NCBI RefSeq assembly: GCF_963677565.1
Contig: NZ_OY781981.1
Coordinates: forward strand, 1,984,001 to 2,048,000
Reading direction: 5' to 3'
Source: an uncultured Draconibacterium sp.
Lineage (GTDB): Bacteria; Bacteroidota; Bacteroidia; Bacteroidales; Prolixibacteraceae
Length of the DNA stretch: 64,000 nt
The notes under the pieces are model-generated. The model had not been told where the DNA came from. It ran no database searches and was given only the letters and a program-made list of their open reading frames with translations. The stretch's first letter is position 1. Every line of letters starts with the position of its first letter. Shown here piece after piece: positions 25,437-33,243 of this stretch. A program made the translations under genes and the position numbers.

Positions 25437-26903
25437 TTAATCGAGCCAGAACGACGGGGTGAAAAGTACCAAAACGGAGTAGATTTCGAGGCGGCCAATT
25501 ACCATTAAAGCAGTAAGGAAATATTTTGCTCCGTCGGGTAAATGCAGAAAGTTACTCACCGGGCCAACGGTTCCAAATCCCGGACCAATCCCAGCCATAC
25601 TTGTTGCCACGGCTCCAAACGAGGTTTTCAGGTCGTTTGTCCAAAGCATCATTATCATGGTGCCAATTACAAGGATGAGGTAGTAAAAAAGAACAAAAGT
25701 GAATACCCGGTTAATGAGCTCGGGGCGCACCACATTTTTATTGTAGTGAACCACACGCACTACTGTTCGTGGCGAAAAATATTCTTTATAAAGCGTTCGT
25801 ATTCGTTTAAAAACAACCAGGTGGCGAATTACTTTTACTCCACCACCAGTCGATCCGGAAGAAGCACCGATCAGCATCAGAATCGCAATTATACCTATCG
25901 ATTGTAACGGCCACTGCAAATAATCGGCCGTTGCAAAACCGGTTGCCGTTATAATAGATACAACCTGGAAAAATGCATTTCTGAAGGCAGATTCGAATCC
26001 CATATCCTGATGGTGAAAGAAAAGTGACAGCGTGATGATCGTTCCGGCAACTAAAATAATTTTTAAATACAGTCGGAGCTCTTCATTTTTAAAAGCTGTT
26101 TTAAAATCGCCGCGCAGCCAAAAAACATGCACCACAAAATTAATTCCCGAAAGCAGCATAAAAAAGGTTACGGTGTATTGAATAAAAGGTGAGAAACTGG
26201 CCAAACTGTCATTTTTTGTAGAGAAACCTCCTGTGGCAATGGTTGCAAACGAGTGGCAAATTGCATCGAAAAGCGACATTCCACCAATCCATAAAATAAT
26301 GGTTTCAGCAAAGGTAAGTCCCATGTAAATCAGCCATAACCGGCGTGCCACTTTGCGTATTCGTGTTGAGACCTTTTCGGTGGCCACACTCGACACTTCG
26401 CTGTAAAACAGGTAAATCCCATTTATTTTCAGAAAGGGCATAATGGCTACCACCAAAACAATAATTCCCATTCCACCAATCCAGTGGGTTTCAGCACGCC
26501 AGAATAACACGCTTTTTGGCAGCGCTTCAATGTCGGCCAAAATTGACGACCCCGTTGTGGTAAATCCGGAAATCGATTCGAAAAATGCGTTGGTAAAATT
26601 GGGAATACTACCCGTTAATAAATAGGGGAGCGTACCAACTAAAGCCATTACAACCCACGCCAATGTAACAATAATGAAACTTTCGCGCAACGAGGGTTCT
26701 ACCTGTCGTTGTTTTTTGGTAATTAGGTTTAACGCAACTCCCAAAAGAAAGGTGATCATGAAGGTATGCGACAGATCGGTAAAAACATTCTCTTTGTAAA
26801 TAAAAGAGACAACAACCGCAAAGAGCATAAAAAGACTTTCGAACGTAATTACGATTGAAATGATGTGTAAAATTAAAGCGGTATTTATTTTTAGTTGCTT
26901 CAT
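25437..26903 (-). CDS. trkH: Trk-type potassium uptake channel subunit
   Basis: 488 residues, polytopic. The four pore loops of the TrkH/KtrB family are visible, each with a selectivity Gly: SGFTTTGSS (about 113), TIATGGFST (about 223), ITATGFATADY (about 320) and SMAGIGPGFG (about 440). It forms the inner-membrane K+ (or Na+/K+) channel normally gated by a cytosolic TrkA subunit. No trkA is adjacent, so the partner must lie elsewhere. It ends at 25437 and is followed by the hairpin-rich region. Upstream 200 bp hold no gene. Confidence 0.92.
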   Translation of the reverse strand: MKQLKINTALILHIISIVITFESLFMLFAVVVSFIYKENVFTDLSHTFMITFLLGVALNLITKKQRQVEPSLRESFIIVTLAWVVMALVGTLPYLLTGSIPNFTNAFFESISGFTTTGSSILADIEALPKSVLFWRAETHWIGGMGIIVLVVAIMPFLKINGIYLFYSEVSSVATEKVSTRIRKVARRLWLIYMGLTFAETIILWIGGMSLFDAICHSFATIATGGFSTKNDSLASFSPFIQYTVTFFMLLSGINFVVHVFWLRGDFKTAFKNEELRLYLKIILVAGTIITLSLFFHHQDMGFESAFRNAFFQVVSIITATGFATADYLQWPLQSIGIIAILMLIGASSGSTGGGVKVIRHLVVFKRIRTLYKEYFSPRTVVRVVHYNKNVVRPELINRVFTFVLFYYLILVIGTMIMMLWTNDLKTSFGAVATSMAGIGPGFGTVGPVSNFLHLPDGAKYFLTALMVIGRLEIYSVLVLFTPSFWLD

Positions 26904-27108
26904 TTATTTTCAGAATGAATTAAAAACGGCAGTGATTCGTTGTGCTGAAGTTTCATCTTTTTTAATATTCTAAAAAAAACTATCAAAAATAGAGATGAAT
27001 GGAATGCAATAGTTTGATGAAATTGCAAAACTGAAACGTTTCTTTATGAGTCGCTTAGATATTAGATTTTTCGTTAGATATCGAAAAATCATGTTCTCCT
27101 TTTATCGT

Positions 27109-27438
27109 TTAACAAGGAGGAGGCAGATTGGTGTAAAAGATAAGAACAGACTGAAATACGGTATTTATCTTACCGTTGTTTATACTTGCAGTACTTGTAT
27201 GATAACTTTCTGAAAGTGTATTTTGTAGGGCAAATACGGTTGTTTTATTGTCCTGGTCTTCCAGGTTTTCAAGCAGCGAGTCGGATAAACCGATTTCTCC
27301 CAACACAATACATTCAATTTCTGTTGTGTCAGCTCCCGTGTTGAACCCAATATCTTTTTTTATAAAAGTATTGTTTCCGGTAATCTGTAGCGCTCCTGTC
27401 AGAAAAAAAATTAAAAGCAGTGCAAATAATGCTCTCAA
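27109..27438 (-). CDS. Small exported protein of unknown function
   Basis: 109 residues with a hydrophobic N-terminus (about 1-18, ALFALLLIFFLTGAL) that may be a signal peptide. The rest is polar and ends in YTNLPPPC. No family recognised. The tail NLPPPC with a terminal Cys is unusual. Some doubt remains whether it is expressed; composition and a typical signal favour a real gene. Confidence 0.45.
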   Translation of the reverse strand: MRALFALLLIFFLTGALQITGNNTFIKKDIGFNTGADTTEIECIVLGEIGLSDSLLENLEDQDNKTTVFALQNTLSESYHTSTASINNGKINTVFQSVLIFYTNLPPPC

Positions 27439-27560
27439 ACCTTAGCTTTTAAAATTACGCAACAAAGTTAGATTCTCTTTTTCAGTTGCAGTACCCTACT
27501 GTATTAATAGTGCTGAAAATTGAGGTTTATTTAACTCCGTTTTTGTAAAGATACGCTTTT

Positions 27561-28259
27561 TTACATCGTGTAAGTGGAGTGTTTTTTTACTTCGCGCGCC
27601 AGTTCACGTGCCTTGCCATCGGTAATCTGATTTAGCCGTTCCCAGAATTTAGGGCCGTGATTTTTTATTTCAGTATGAACCAGCTCGTGCAGCAAAATAT
27701 AGTCGATCAGTTTTACGGGCAGTTTCATCATCTGCAAATTAAGGCTAATGTTGTTTTTTGACGAGCAACTGCCCCAGTTTCGGCGGTTATTACGGATAGT
27801 AACCTTGTTGTAGTTAAAACCGTGTTTTTTGGCCAGATCGGAAATTCGAACCGGGAGCAAACGTTTAGCCTCGTGGCGATAAACAGTAGTTACAATATCA
27901 TCGATAAAAGCTATTGATTCTTCATTTTCAAAATCAGAAACCGAAATTGTTATGTTATCTCCTTCTCGGTTTGCATCGTTTTTTTCGCCCTGAACGATGT
28001 GGATTTTATGCAATTTAGTTTCAATCTCGGTGCCCGGTTTTATGGTGGTTGAACGGGCTTGCATCTTTTCCTGTTGCTTTAAAACCCAGTGTTCATTTTT
28101 TACCACAAACGCCATTGCTTCTTTTGGCGAAACAAAAAAAGGAAAAGAAACCAGCACCGATTTATCGGGTTTTACGCTAAGTTTAATATTTTTAGATCGC
28201 TTATTTTGCGAAAAAGTTACTTTGCCGATATGTTTCAATTGAACTACTTGGCTCGCCAT
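27561..28259 (-). CDS. YgjP-like (DUF45) zinc metallopeptidase
   Basis: 232 residues, cytoplasmic. The motif HELVHTEIKNHGPKFW (about residues 183-198) is the HExxH of the YgjP-like M48-related family with the third ligand region H-G-P-x-F-W, and RNNRRNWGSCSSKNNISLNLQMMKLP upstream is the conserved WGSCS block. The N-terminal part carries the typical VKYSKRRK-like segment (KNIKLSVKPDKSVLVSFP). These proteins are proposed zinc peptidases, often linked to restriction systems in other genomes, but nothing of that kind is adjacent. Divergent from the next gene, 37 bp apart. Confidence 0.85.
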   Translation of the reverse strand: MASQVVQLKHIGKVTFSQNKRSKNIKLSVKPDKSVLVSFPFFVSPKEAMAFVVKNEHWVLKQQEKMQARSTTIKPGTEIETKLHKIHIVQGEKNDANREGDNITISVSDFENEESIAFIDDIVTTVYRHEAKRLLPVRISDLAKKHGFNYNKVTIRNNRRNWGSCSSKNNISLNLQMMKLPVKLIDYILLHELVHTEIKNHGPKFWERLNQITDGKARELAREVKKHSTYTM

Positions 28260-28296
28260 ACGTTATTGTTAAAAATAAAAATCAAAGATATCAATC

Positions 28297-28998
28297 ATGG
28301 GAAATAAAAAGATGGAGGTATTCGTAAACCTCACAAAAAAAGATATGGTTGTTTCGGTTGAGGAGAAAATTCTTCCCGGAAGCCTGGTGTTTGAATCATT
28401 AAATCCGTTTCCCGGGTATTACCATAATTTACCAACCGATCCGGGTTCATTATACATTTACCTGGTGCTGGATAAGCAATATCCGCTTGAAGATGTTTTA
28501 AGGGCCACACAAGCCATCGAGAAAAAGTACGACTGGAATTTTGATGCCGGGAAAGCGTACATGTCGATCGGTTCAACTTTTCTTAATGCCATTCGAATAA
28601 AACATTTGCCATCGCTCGATTTATTGGTAAAAATACAAGAAGCTTATGTTGCCCAGGGTATTCAGTTTTTAATGAAAAAGAAATTGAAAGGGAAACTGGA
28701 AGCAAATGTCAAAATTGTTAAGTTTCTGGGTTTGGAAAAACTTGCCGAAGGTATCTACCTGAATGTTCAGGATCCAACTTTTGCCTATATTGAAGTGCCT
28801 AAGTATTTAGATTCGGAGGATTTTACAAAAGTTTCGATGGATGTAAAATACAACTGGCAGGGTCATGAGTTTGATGCAGCCAGTGCTTCGTTTTATATTG
28901 ATGGACTGTTGTACGAGGCAGTGCGTATTTTCTCTGATAAAATGGATGTAGAATATCTAACAGCAATTAAAAAATTGTATGCTGATAAGATCGATTAA
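28297..28998 (+). CDS. Conserved hypothetical protein
   Basis: 233 residues, no signal or membrane helix; ATG at 28297 or at 28312 (MEVFVNLTKK). The alternation of hydrophobic residues suggests an alpha/beta fold. I do not recognise the family. It is divergent from the metallopeptidase gene and followed by a clear terminator, so it is transcribed alone. Codon use matches the housekeeping neighbours, which argues for an old resident gene. Confidence 0.6.
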   Translation: MGNKKMEVFVNLTKKDMVVSVEEKILPGSLVFESLNPFPGYYHNLPTDPGSLYIYLVLDKQYPLEDVLRATQAIEKKYDWNFDAGKAYMSIGSTFLNAIRIKHLPSLDLLVKIQEAYVAQGIQFLMKKKLKGKLEANVKIVKFLGLEKLAEGIYLNVQDPTFAYIEVPKYLDSEDFTKVSMDVKYNWQGHEFDAASASFYIDGLLYEAVRIFSDKMDVEYLTAIKKLYADKID

Positions 28999-29021
28999 TA
29001 ACTTGTTTTTATATAATGGAA

Positions 29022-29052
29022 AAGGTAGCAGAAATTTTGCTGCCTTTTTTTA
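29022..29052 (+). terminator. Rho-independent terminator
   Basis: AAGGTAGCAGAAATTTTGCTGCC followed by seven T. It lies 23 bp after the stop codon of the hypothetical gene. Confidence 0.8.
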
Positions 29053-29125
29053 TGCCAGTCGTCTGACTACATTGCAACCCACTTTTTTAGTACTTTTGGT
29101 TAACTTTGTATAAAACTGAAACCAT

Positions 29126-30301
29126 ATGATGAACAGATCCCGATTGTTTGTTTTTATTGTGCCTATTGTAATAGCCGGCATATTTGCTTCATGTCAAAGT
29201 AAATCTGATAATTCTGTTAAAACAGAAGTGGTAAGTCGTGGTCCTGTGGTCGCGTCATTTAAATGTCAGGGGAGTGTGCAATCTGCAAAAGTTGTATCTA
29301 TAATAAATCCTGAGCGTAATGTTGTGATCGCTGTACACAAAAACGCAGGCGACCATGTTGATAAGGGTGAGTTGATTTTGCAGATGGACAAATCAAAAAT
29401 AATTAGCGGGATTGCCGAACTAAATAATCAGTTGTCACAAAAAAAGAATGCACTGGAAAGGATCAGGTTGAATGCAAAAAGTGCAGAAATGGATCTTGAT
29501 TATGGCGAGCAGAACAAAAAGGCACGTATACTGCAACTGCAAGCTTCCCTTGAACAACAGGAAAAACTTCTTGAAGTGGGAGGAACTTCATCGGCAAGAA
29601 TTGACCAGCTAAAACAAAATATTGCAATGGCCGAGGCTGATCTGGCAAATCAGGATGAAAAAAACGCGATACGCATACAACAACTTGATATGGATGAGCG
29701 AAATCTTGAATTGCAGATCACGGCTTTTGAAAAAAACCTGCGGGAACAAAAAGAATTACTGCGTAAAACAGATGTGAAAGCACCGGTTTCGGGAATTATA
29801 CTTGAAGTGGCAGGAAATGTTGGAGAATACATTTCGCTTGACCAGGTACTTGTACAAGTTGCTGATGAGAATTCGTATAAAATTATTGGCACGGCCGGGA
29901 AAAATAAACTTCATTTGATTCAGACGGGTGGCACTGTGGATGTTACATTGGGTAACTCGAAAATCAACGGAACGATTGGTCAGGTGACCATTGAAGATGC
30001 CTCAGAATTGTTGCAGTTTGATGTCTTTGTGCCAGAGAGTGATCAGGAAAAACTGGCCGAAATTCAAAATGTTGAGATTCTGATTAATGCCAACGATAGA
30101 GAAAATGTGTTGCGAATACATAAATTACCGGGAATGCCACTGACACAACATCTCGATGTATTGCTTCAAAAAGGAGATGAGCTTGTTCGGACTGAAATTG
30201 TTTTGGGAACTATTGGGAAAGACTACTGTGAAATTATTTCGGGCGTTGAAGAAGGCGATGTTATCCTGGTTCAGGATCCCGCTTCAAAACCGACAATGTA
30301 A
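29126..30301 (+). CDS. Membrane-fusion (HlyD/RND adaptor) lipoprotein
   Basis: 391 residues. Lipobox near residue 23 (IFASC) predicts a lipid-anchored periplasmic adaptor. Order: biotinyl/lipoyl half (VVAVHKNAGDHVDKGELILQMD, about 65-85), long coiled-coil hairpin (about 88-200, rich in Gln/Glu/Lys), second lipoyl half (DVKAPVSGIILEVAGNVGEYISLDQVLVQV, about 215-245), beta-barrel, and a membrane-proximal end (VLGTIGKDYCEIISGVEEGDVIL). This is the standard layout of RND and MacA-type adaptors. No pump or outer-membrane channel gene is adjacent, so its partner is unknown. Start at 29126; the next codon is also ATG. Confidence 0.85.
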   Translation: MMNRSRLFVFIVPIVIAGIFASCQSKSDNSVKTEVVSRGPVVASFKCQGSVQSAKVVSIINPERNVVIAVHKNAGDHVDKGELILQMDKSKIISGIAELNNQLSQKKNALERIRLNAKSAEMDLDYGEQNKKARILQLQASLEQQEKLLEVGGTSSARIDQLKQNIAMAEADLANQDEKNAIRIQQLDMDERNLELQITAFEKNLREQKELLRKTDVKAPVSGIILEVAGNVGEYISLDQVLVQVADENSYKIIGTAGKNKLHLIQTGGTVDVTLGNSKINGTIGQVTIEDASELLQFDVFVPESDQEKLAEIQNVEILINANDRENVLRIHKLPGMPLTQHLDVLLQKGDELVRTEIVLGTIGKDYCEIISGVEEGDVILVQDPASKPTM

Positions 30302-30326
30302 TACTCTAGTAATTATCATTCAAGTG

Positions 30327-31019
30327 CTAACCTTTCTGCCTGATTCGCTCAAGTTTTACTTCATCGATAATATGAATGACTGATTTATCCATTTTTATAA
30401 TTTTTTCGTCTTGAAACTCCTTCAAGAGACGAGTTACACTTTCGCGCGATGTTCCTATTAATGCGGCAAGCTCCACTTTTGTGATGTTCAAATTGAATGG
30501 ATTTTGGCCATAAACATTATTCCGAAAATAAAACAGAGTACTGGCAAGCCTTCCTGGTACTTGTTGTTGAACATTGTTTACAAGGCGGTCGTAGTAATTC
30601 ATTTCGTCTTCAAAAATATACGATATTACCTCGCTGGCAAAGTTGCAGTTTTTATTAATAAGTAGTCTGAATTTTTCAATGTCTATAAAACAAACTTTTG
30701 TTATGGTAAGTGCTGTTGCTGAGATATAAAACTGTTTGGATTTTTTGTTCAAATTGTTAATCCCAAGATAAGCTCCGGCTTTTGAAATGTTCAAAATATA
30801 ATCTTTTCCACCTATACCTTTCTTGCTAAGTTTTACAAAACCTTCGCGTATATATACAATATGGTTGGCAGGAGAACCTTCTTTAAAAATTAACTCTCCT
30901 CTTGCAAATTCTGTTTGCAAACACCCTTTCTCCAACACTTCCAGCTCTTCCTGACTAAGTATGGCTACTACACTCGACTTAATTTTACAGTCTTTACAAC
31001 TTTCTTGTTTTATTTCCAT
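30327..31019 (-). CDS. Crp/Fnr family transcriptional regulator A
   Basis: 230 residues: N-terminal cyclic-nucleotide-binding-type beta-roll (about 20-130), dimer helix (about 130-150) and C-terminal helix-turn-helix (about 165-215, VELAALIGTSRESVTRLLKEF). The start has CKDC (residues 9-12), resembling Fnr-like N-terminal cysteines but without the full four-Cys set. The recognition helix SRESVTRLL fits reading of TGA/TCA half-sites. A perfect palindrome with such halves lies 63 bp upstream (31082), so autoregulation is likely. Context says it serves the cytochrome operon at 31.5-34.8 kb. Convergent with the adaptor gene. Confidence 0.9.
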   Translation of the reverse strand: MEIKQESCKDCKIKSSVVAILSQEELEVLEKGCLQTEFARGELIFKEGSPANHIVYIREGFVKLSKKGIGGKDYILNISKAGAYLGINNLNKKSKQFYISATALTITKVCFIDIEKFRLLINKNCNFASEVISYIFEDEMNYYDRLVNNVQQQVPGRLASTLFYFRNNVYGQNPFNLNITKVELAALIGTSRESVTRLLKEFQDEKIIKMDKSVIHIIDEVKLERIRQKG

Positions 31020-31081
31020 CCTTGTTTCTACAGTTACACCTGTTAATATTAACCATAAGAATTAAATACAGCTACGTTTGA

Positions 31082-31099
31082 TAGTGATATATATCACTA
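31082..31099. promoter_or_regulatory. Crp/Fnr-type operator
   Basis: TAGTGATATATATCACTA is a perfect 18-bp palindrome containing TGAT-N4-ATCA, the FNR/CRP half-site arrangement. It lies 63 bp upstream of the start of regulator A and about 140 bp upstream of the small membrane protein gene. Confidence 0.6.
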
Positions 31100-31188
31100 C
31101 GGGAAGAGTAATCGGTGTTTAAAAAAGCAGCTATATGTCTCTTGAAAATAGCAATAATACCACATCTAATAGCGCACAAAAGTTCATA

Positions 31189-31196
31189 TAAGTTTG
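31189..31196 (+). promoter_or_regulatory. Possible Bacteroidota -7 promoter element
   Basis: TAAGTTTG fits TAnnTTTG. It lies 45 bp before the ATG of the small membrane protein gene. No clear -33 TTG partner at the right spacing, so tentative. Confidence 0.3.
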
Positions 31197-31240
31197 TAAT
31201 TTTACACATGAGAGATCGAAATATTAAAATTTAAAATATC

Positions 31241-31447
31241 ATGAAAAAAATACTCGTTTTAGTTTGTTACAACTTAGGGCTTTGGGGGATTTTAGGCTTT
31301 TTCGCAACATTGATTTTAGGTTTTCTTTCATGTTGTGCTAATTTATCCGAGAATGTATTTTATGGTTTTTTAGCTTTCTTTGCTTTAACCGGCATTGTGG
31401 CTTCAGCATTTTGTGTATCACGAGGCTGTAAAAAAATTATAGAATAA
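31241..31447 (+). CDS. Small membrane protein
   Basis: 68 residues with two hydrophobic helices (about 4-29 and 36-58) and a basic C-terminus (RGCKKIIE). Contains a Cys pair (LSCCANLS). No family known to me. A TAAGTTTG element at 31189, matching the Bacteroidota -7 pattern TAnnTTTG, lies 45 bp upstream, and a strong terminator follows 20 bp after the stop, so it looks like a real single-gene unit. It is divergent from regulator A and shares its operator region, so it may belong to the same low-oxygen response. Role unknown. Confidence 0.6.
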   Translation: MKKILVLVCYNLGLWGILGFFATLILGFLSCCANLSENVFYGFLAFFALTGIVASAFCVSRGCKKIIE

Positions 31448-31467
31448 GATATTGAAAATAACAACAA

Positions 31468-31500
31468 TAAAAAAACGCCTTTTTTAAAAGGCGTTTTTTT
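31468..31500. terminator. Bidirectional terminator
   Basis: AAAAAACGCCTTTTTTAAAAGGCGTTTTTTT, an A-run, 8-bp stem and T-run reading the same way from both sides. It separates two convergent genes. Confidence 0.85.
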
Positions 31501-31504
31501 GTGG

Positions 31505-32008
31505 TTAACAGCCACCAACCTCTTCAGCAGCTCCGTGCGATTCAAGTTCCAGATTTTTATCTTGTAAAAGTGGAAAAGTTAGTTCCCACTTTTTCCAACC
31601 TCCATCAAGGAAATAGATATTTTCGTAACCTAACTTTTTCAATGTTTCGGCAGCCAAAATACTTCTGCTGCCTTTTTTGCAGTAGAGCACAAAAAGTTCG
31701 TTTTTTTCGGGATAGTAAAAGCCGGTACTTTCCCAAAAATCTTCATTTCCAATATTAAACTCTAGAGTTCCGCGAGGAATATTCACCGATCCCGGAATGT
31801 AGCCATGATTGTGTTCGCTGGGCTCTCTTACATCTATTAAGTTGAACATTTCAAAACTATCGATTTTCGTTTTTAACTCGTCAACTGTTATTGTTGAAAG
31901 ATTTTTACTGGCAGTTTGTACCATTTCGTCGGCCGTGTTAAACGAATCGGTTTTCTGGCAAGCGCCTAAAAGAATAACACCAATAATAAGTATTACTATC
32001 TCCTTCAT
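31505..32008 (-). CDS. Rhodanese-domain lipoprotein
   Basis: 167 residues from the ATG at 32008 (MKEIVILIIGVILLGAC, Cys at residue 17 as lipid anchor); an in-frame ATG at 32053 would overextend the signal. Residues about 50-145 are a rhodanese domain: FNLIDVREPSEHNHGYIPGSVNIPRG and the catalytic loop VLYCKKGSRS, whose Cys carries sulfane sulfur during sulfur transfer. It probably works at the periplasmic face. It is the last gene of the operon with the PAS-cytochrome b and octaheme cytochrome; this context suggests handling of thiosulfate, tetrathionate or released sulfur. Ends in GGC. Confidence 0.88.
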   Translation of the reverse strand: MKEIVILIIGVILLGACQKTDSFNTADEMVQTASKNLSTITVDELKTKIDSFEMFNLIDVREPSEHNHGYIPGSVNIPRGTLEFNIGNEDFWESTGFYYPEKNELFVLYCKKGSRSILAAETLKKLGYENIYFLDGGWKKWELTFPLLQDKNLELESHGAAEEVGGC

Positions 32009-32056
32009 TTGTTTGTGTGGTAAATGTTGCAATGCTTGTTTCATATCTAACATATT

Positions 32057-33223
32057 TTATTGTTCTATTTTGTTTTTGTTCAGTTCTTCTTCAACGCTTA
32101 TTTTCTTTTTCAGAAGTTCCTTTTCGGCCATGCGTTTCCCGGTTGTATCGATAATAAAACCTTCAACGCCGGTTATTTCTCCATTTTTTACCATCGGCGA
32201 AATGGTTAGTGTGTGATAGCCAAAACTTCCATCTTTACAAATGCGTTTCACTTCTCCGTGATTTAATGTTGTGCCCATAAGCACTTTTTCTATTGATTTT
32301 TCCAGTTCATGGAAGTCTTCTTCCGTTCGGCTAAGTCGGTAGTGTTTTCCTACAACTTCTTTTGGCGAATTGTATTTGTATAACTTTGCCCAGGCATCGT
32401 TCACTTCGGTAAACAAACACTCTTTTGATATGGCAAAATAGCCAACACCACTGGCGGCAATGGCATCTCTAAATCGTTTATCTTCGGTAAGCGATTTTGC
32501 TCCAACATTTTTTTGTGCGGCAATCAGTGCGTCATCCAGTATCACGCTTTTGTTGCCTTTGGCTTTAAACTGCGATTTCGTTTTTAGCAGGGCAATTTCA
32601 ATGTCGTTTACAAGTCGTTCTTTTACGGTTTCCTCATCCATTTCTTCCCATCCAGTAATCATGGCTTTAATAGATGAGAGTGGTTTGTGCCCGGTTGTTG
32701 TAAGGTAAATGTGTGCAATTATGAATGATAATAGCAGGAAGGCACCAAAGGTATGGAAGAATGCCACCAGCTGTAAACTCTCCAATTCGAATCCTTTTAT
32801 TGGGTAGTTGAAATAGAGGTATAAAAAACCGGAAATAACCTGAACGGGAATTACCAGAATTTTTAAGCCCAGGTAAATTAAACGTTGTAGCGGGTTGAAC
32901 TTGTTGTATACCAATTTTTTTGTAGGGTGGGGCGCACCTTTAAAAATACCAAGAATGTAATAATTAATTTGTGCCTTAATAAACGAAGTAGTAGGTATGT
33001 ATTGTCTCCATTCGCCAACAGCAAAGTGCCAGAAAATAGCAAAAACAATAAGTACAAGAAAAGCCCAGGCAGTAAGGTTATGGGTTTTTACCGCCGTTTC
33101 GTAACCCAACAATGAAAAGGTGCTATGGATTTCGAAACCGGTTACGATAAGTATAAAAATGAACAGGGCTTGCGACCAGTGCCAAAATCTTTCAAATATT
33201 TTATAGATATATACTTTTTTCAT
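32057..33223 (-). CDS. Cytochrome b561-type membrane subunit fused to a PAS domain
   Basis: 388 residues. The first 190 are a four-helix di-haem cytochrome b of the formate dehydrogenase gamma/thiosulfate reductase class: YKIFERFWHWSQALFIFILIVTGFEIH, TAVKTHNLTAWAFLVLIVFAIFWHF, and QLVAFFHTFGAFLLLSFIIAHIYLTTTG carry the His ligands. A linker follows, then a PAS domain at about 250-365 (FRDAIAASGVGYFAISKECLFTEVNDAWAKLYKYNSPKEVVGKHY ... RICKDGSFGYHTLTISPMVKNGEITGVEGFIID) and a coiled-coil tail. It should pass quinol electrons to the octaheme cytochrome encoded 20 bp upstream. There is no kinase or cyclase output, so the PAS may sense ligand or redox and modulate electron flow. Unusual fusion. 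Confidence 0.85.
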   Translation of the reverse strand: MKKVYIYKIFERFWHWSQALFIFILIVTGFEIHSTFSLLGYETAVKTHNLTAWAFLVLIVFAIFWHFAVGEWRQYIPTTSFIKAQINYYILGIFKGAPHPTKKLVYNKFNPLQRLIYLGLKILVIPVQVISGFLYLYFNYPIKGFELESLQLVAFFHTFGAFLLLSFIIAHIYLTTTGHKPLSSIKAMITGWEEMDEETVKERLVNDIEIALLKTKSQFKAKGNKSVILDDALIAAQKNVGAKSLTEDKRFRDAIAASGVGYFAISKECLFTEVNDAWAKLYKYNSPKEVVGKHYRLSRTEEDFHELEKSIEKVLMGTTLNHGEVKRICKDGSFGYHTLTISPMVKNGEITGVEGFIIDTTGKRMAEKELLKKKISVEEELNKNKIEQ

Positions 33224-33243
33224 TTTACTGATTTTTTAGATTG

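Noticed and set aside
27561..28259. Restriction-modification association of the YgjP-like peptidase
   Set aside because: No restriction, methyltransferase or helicase gene lies in the neighbourhood.
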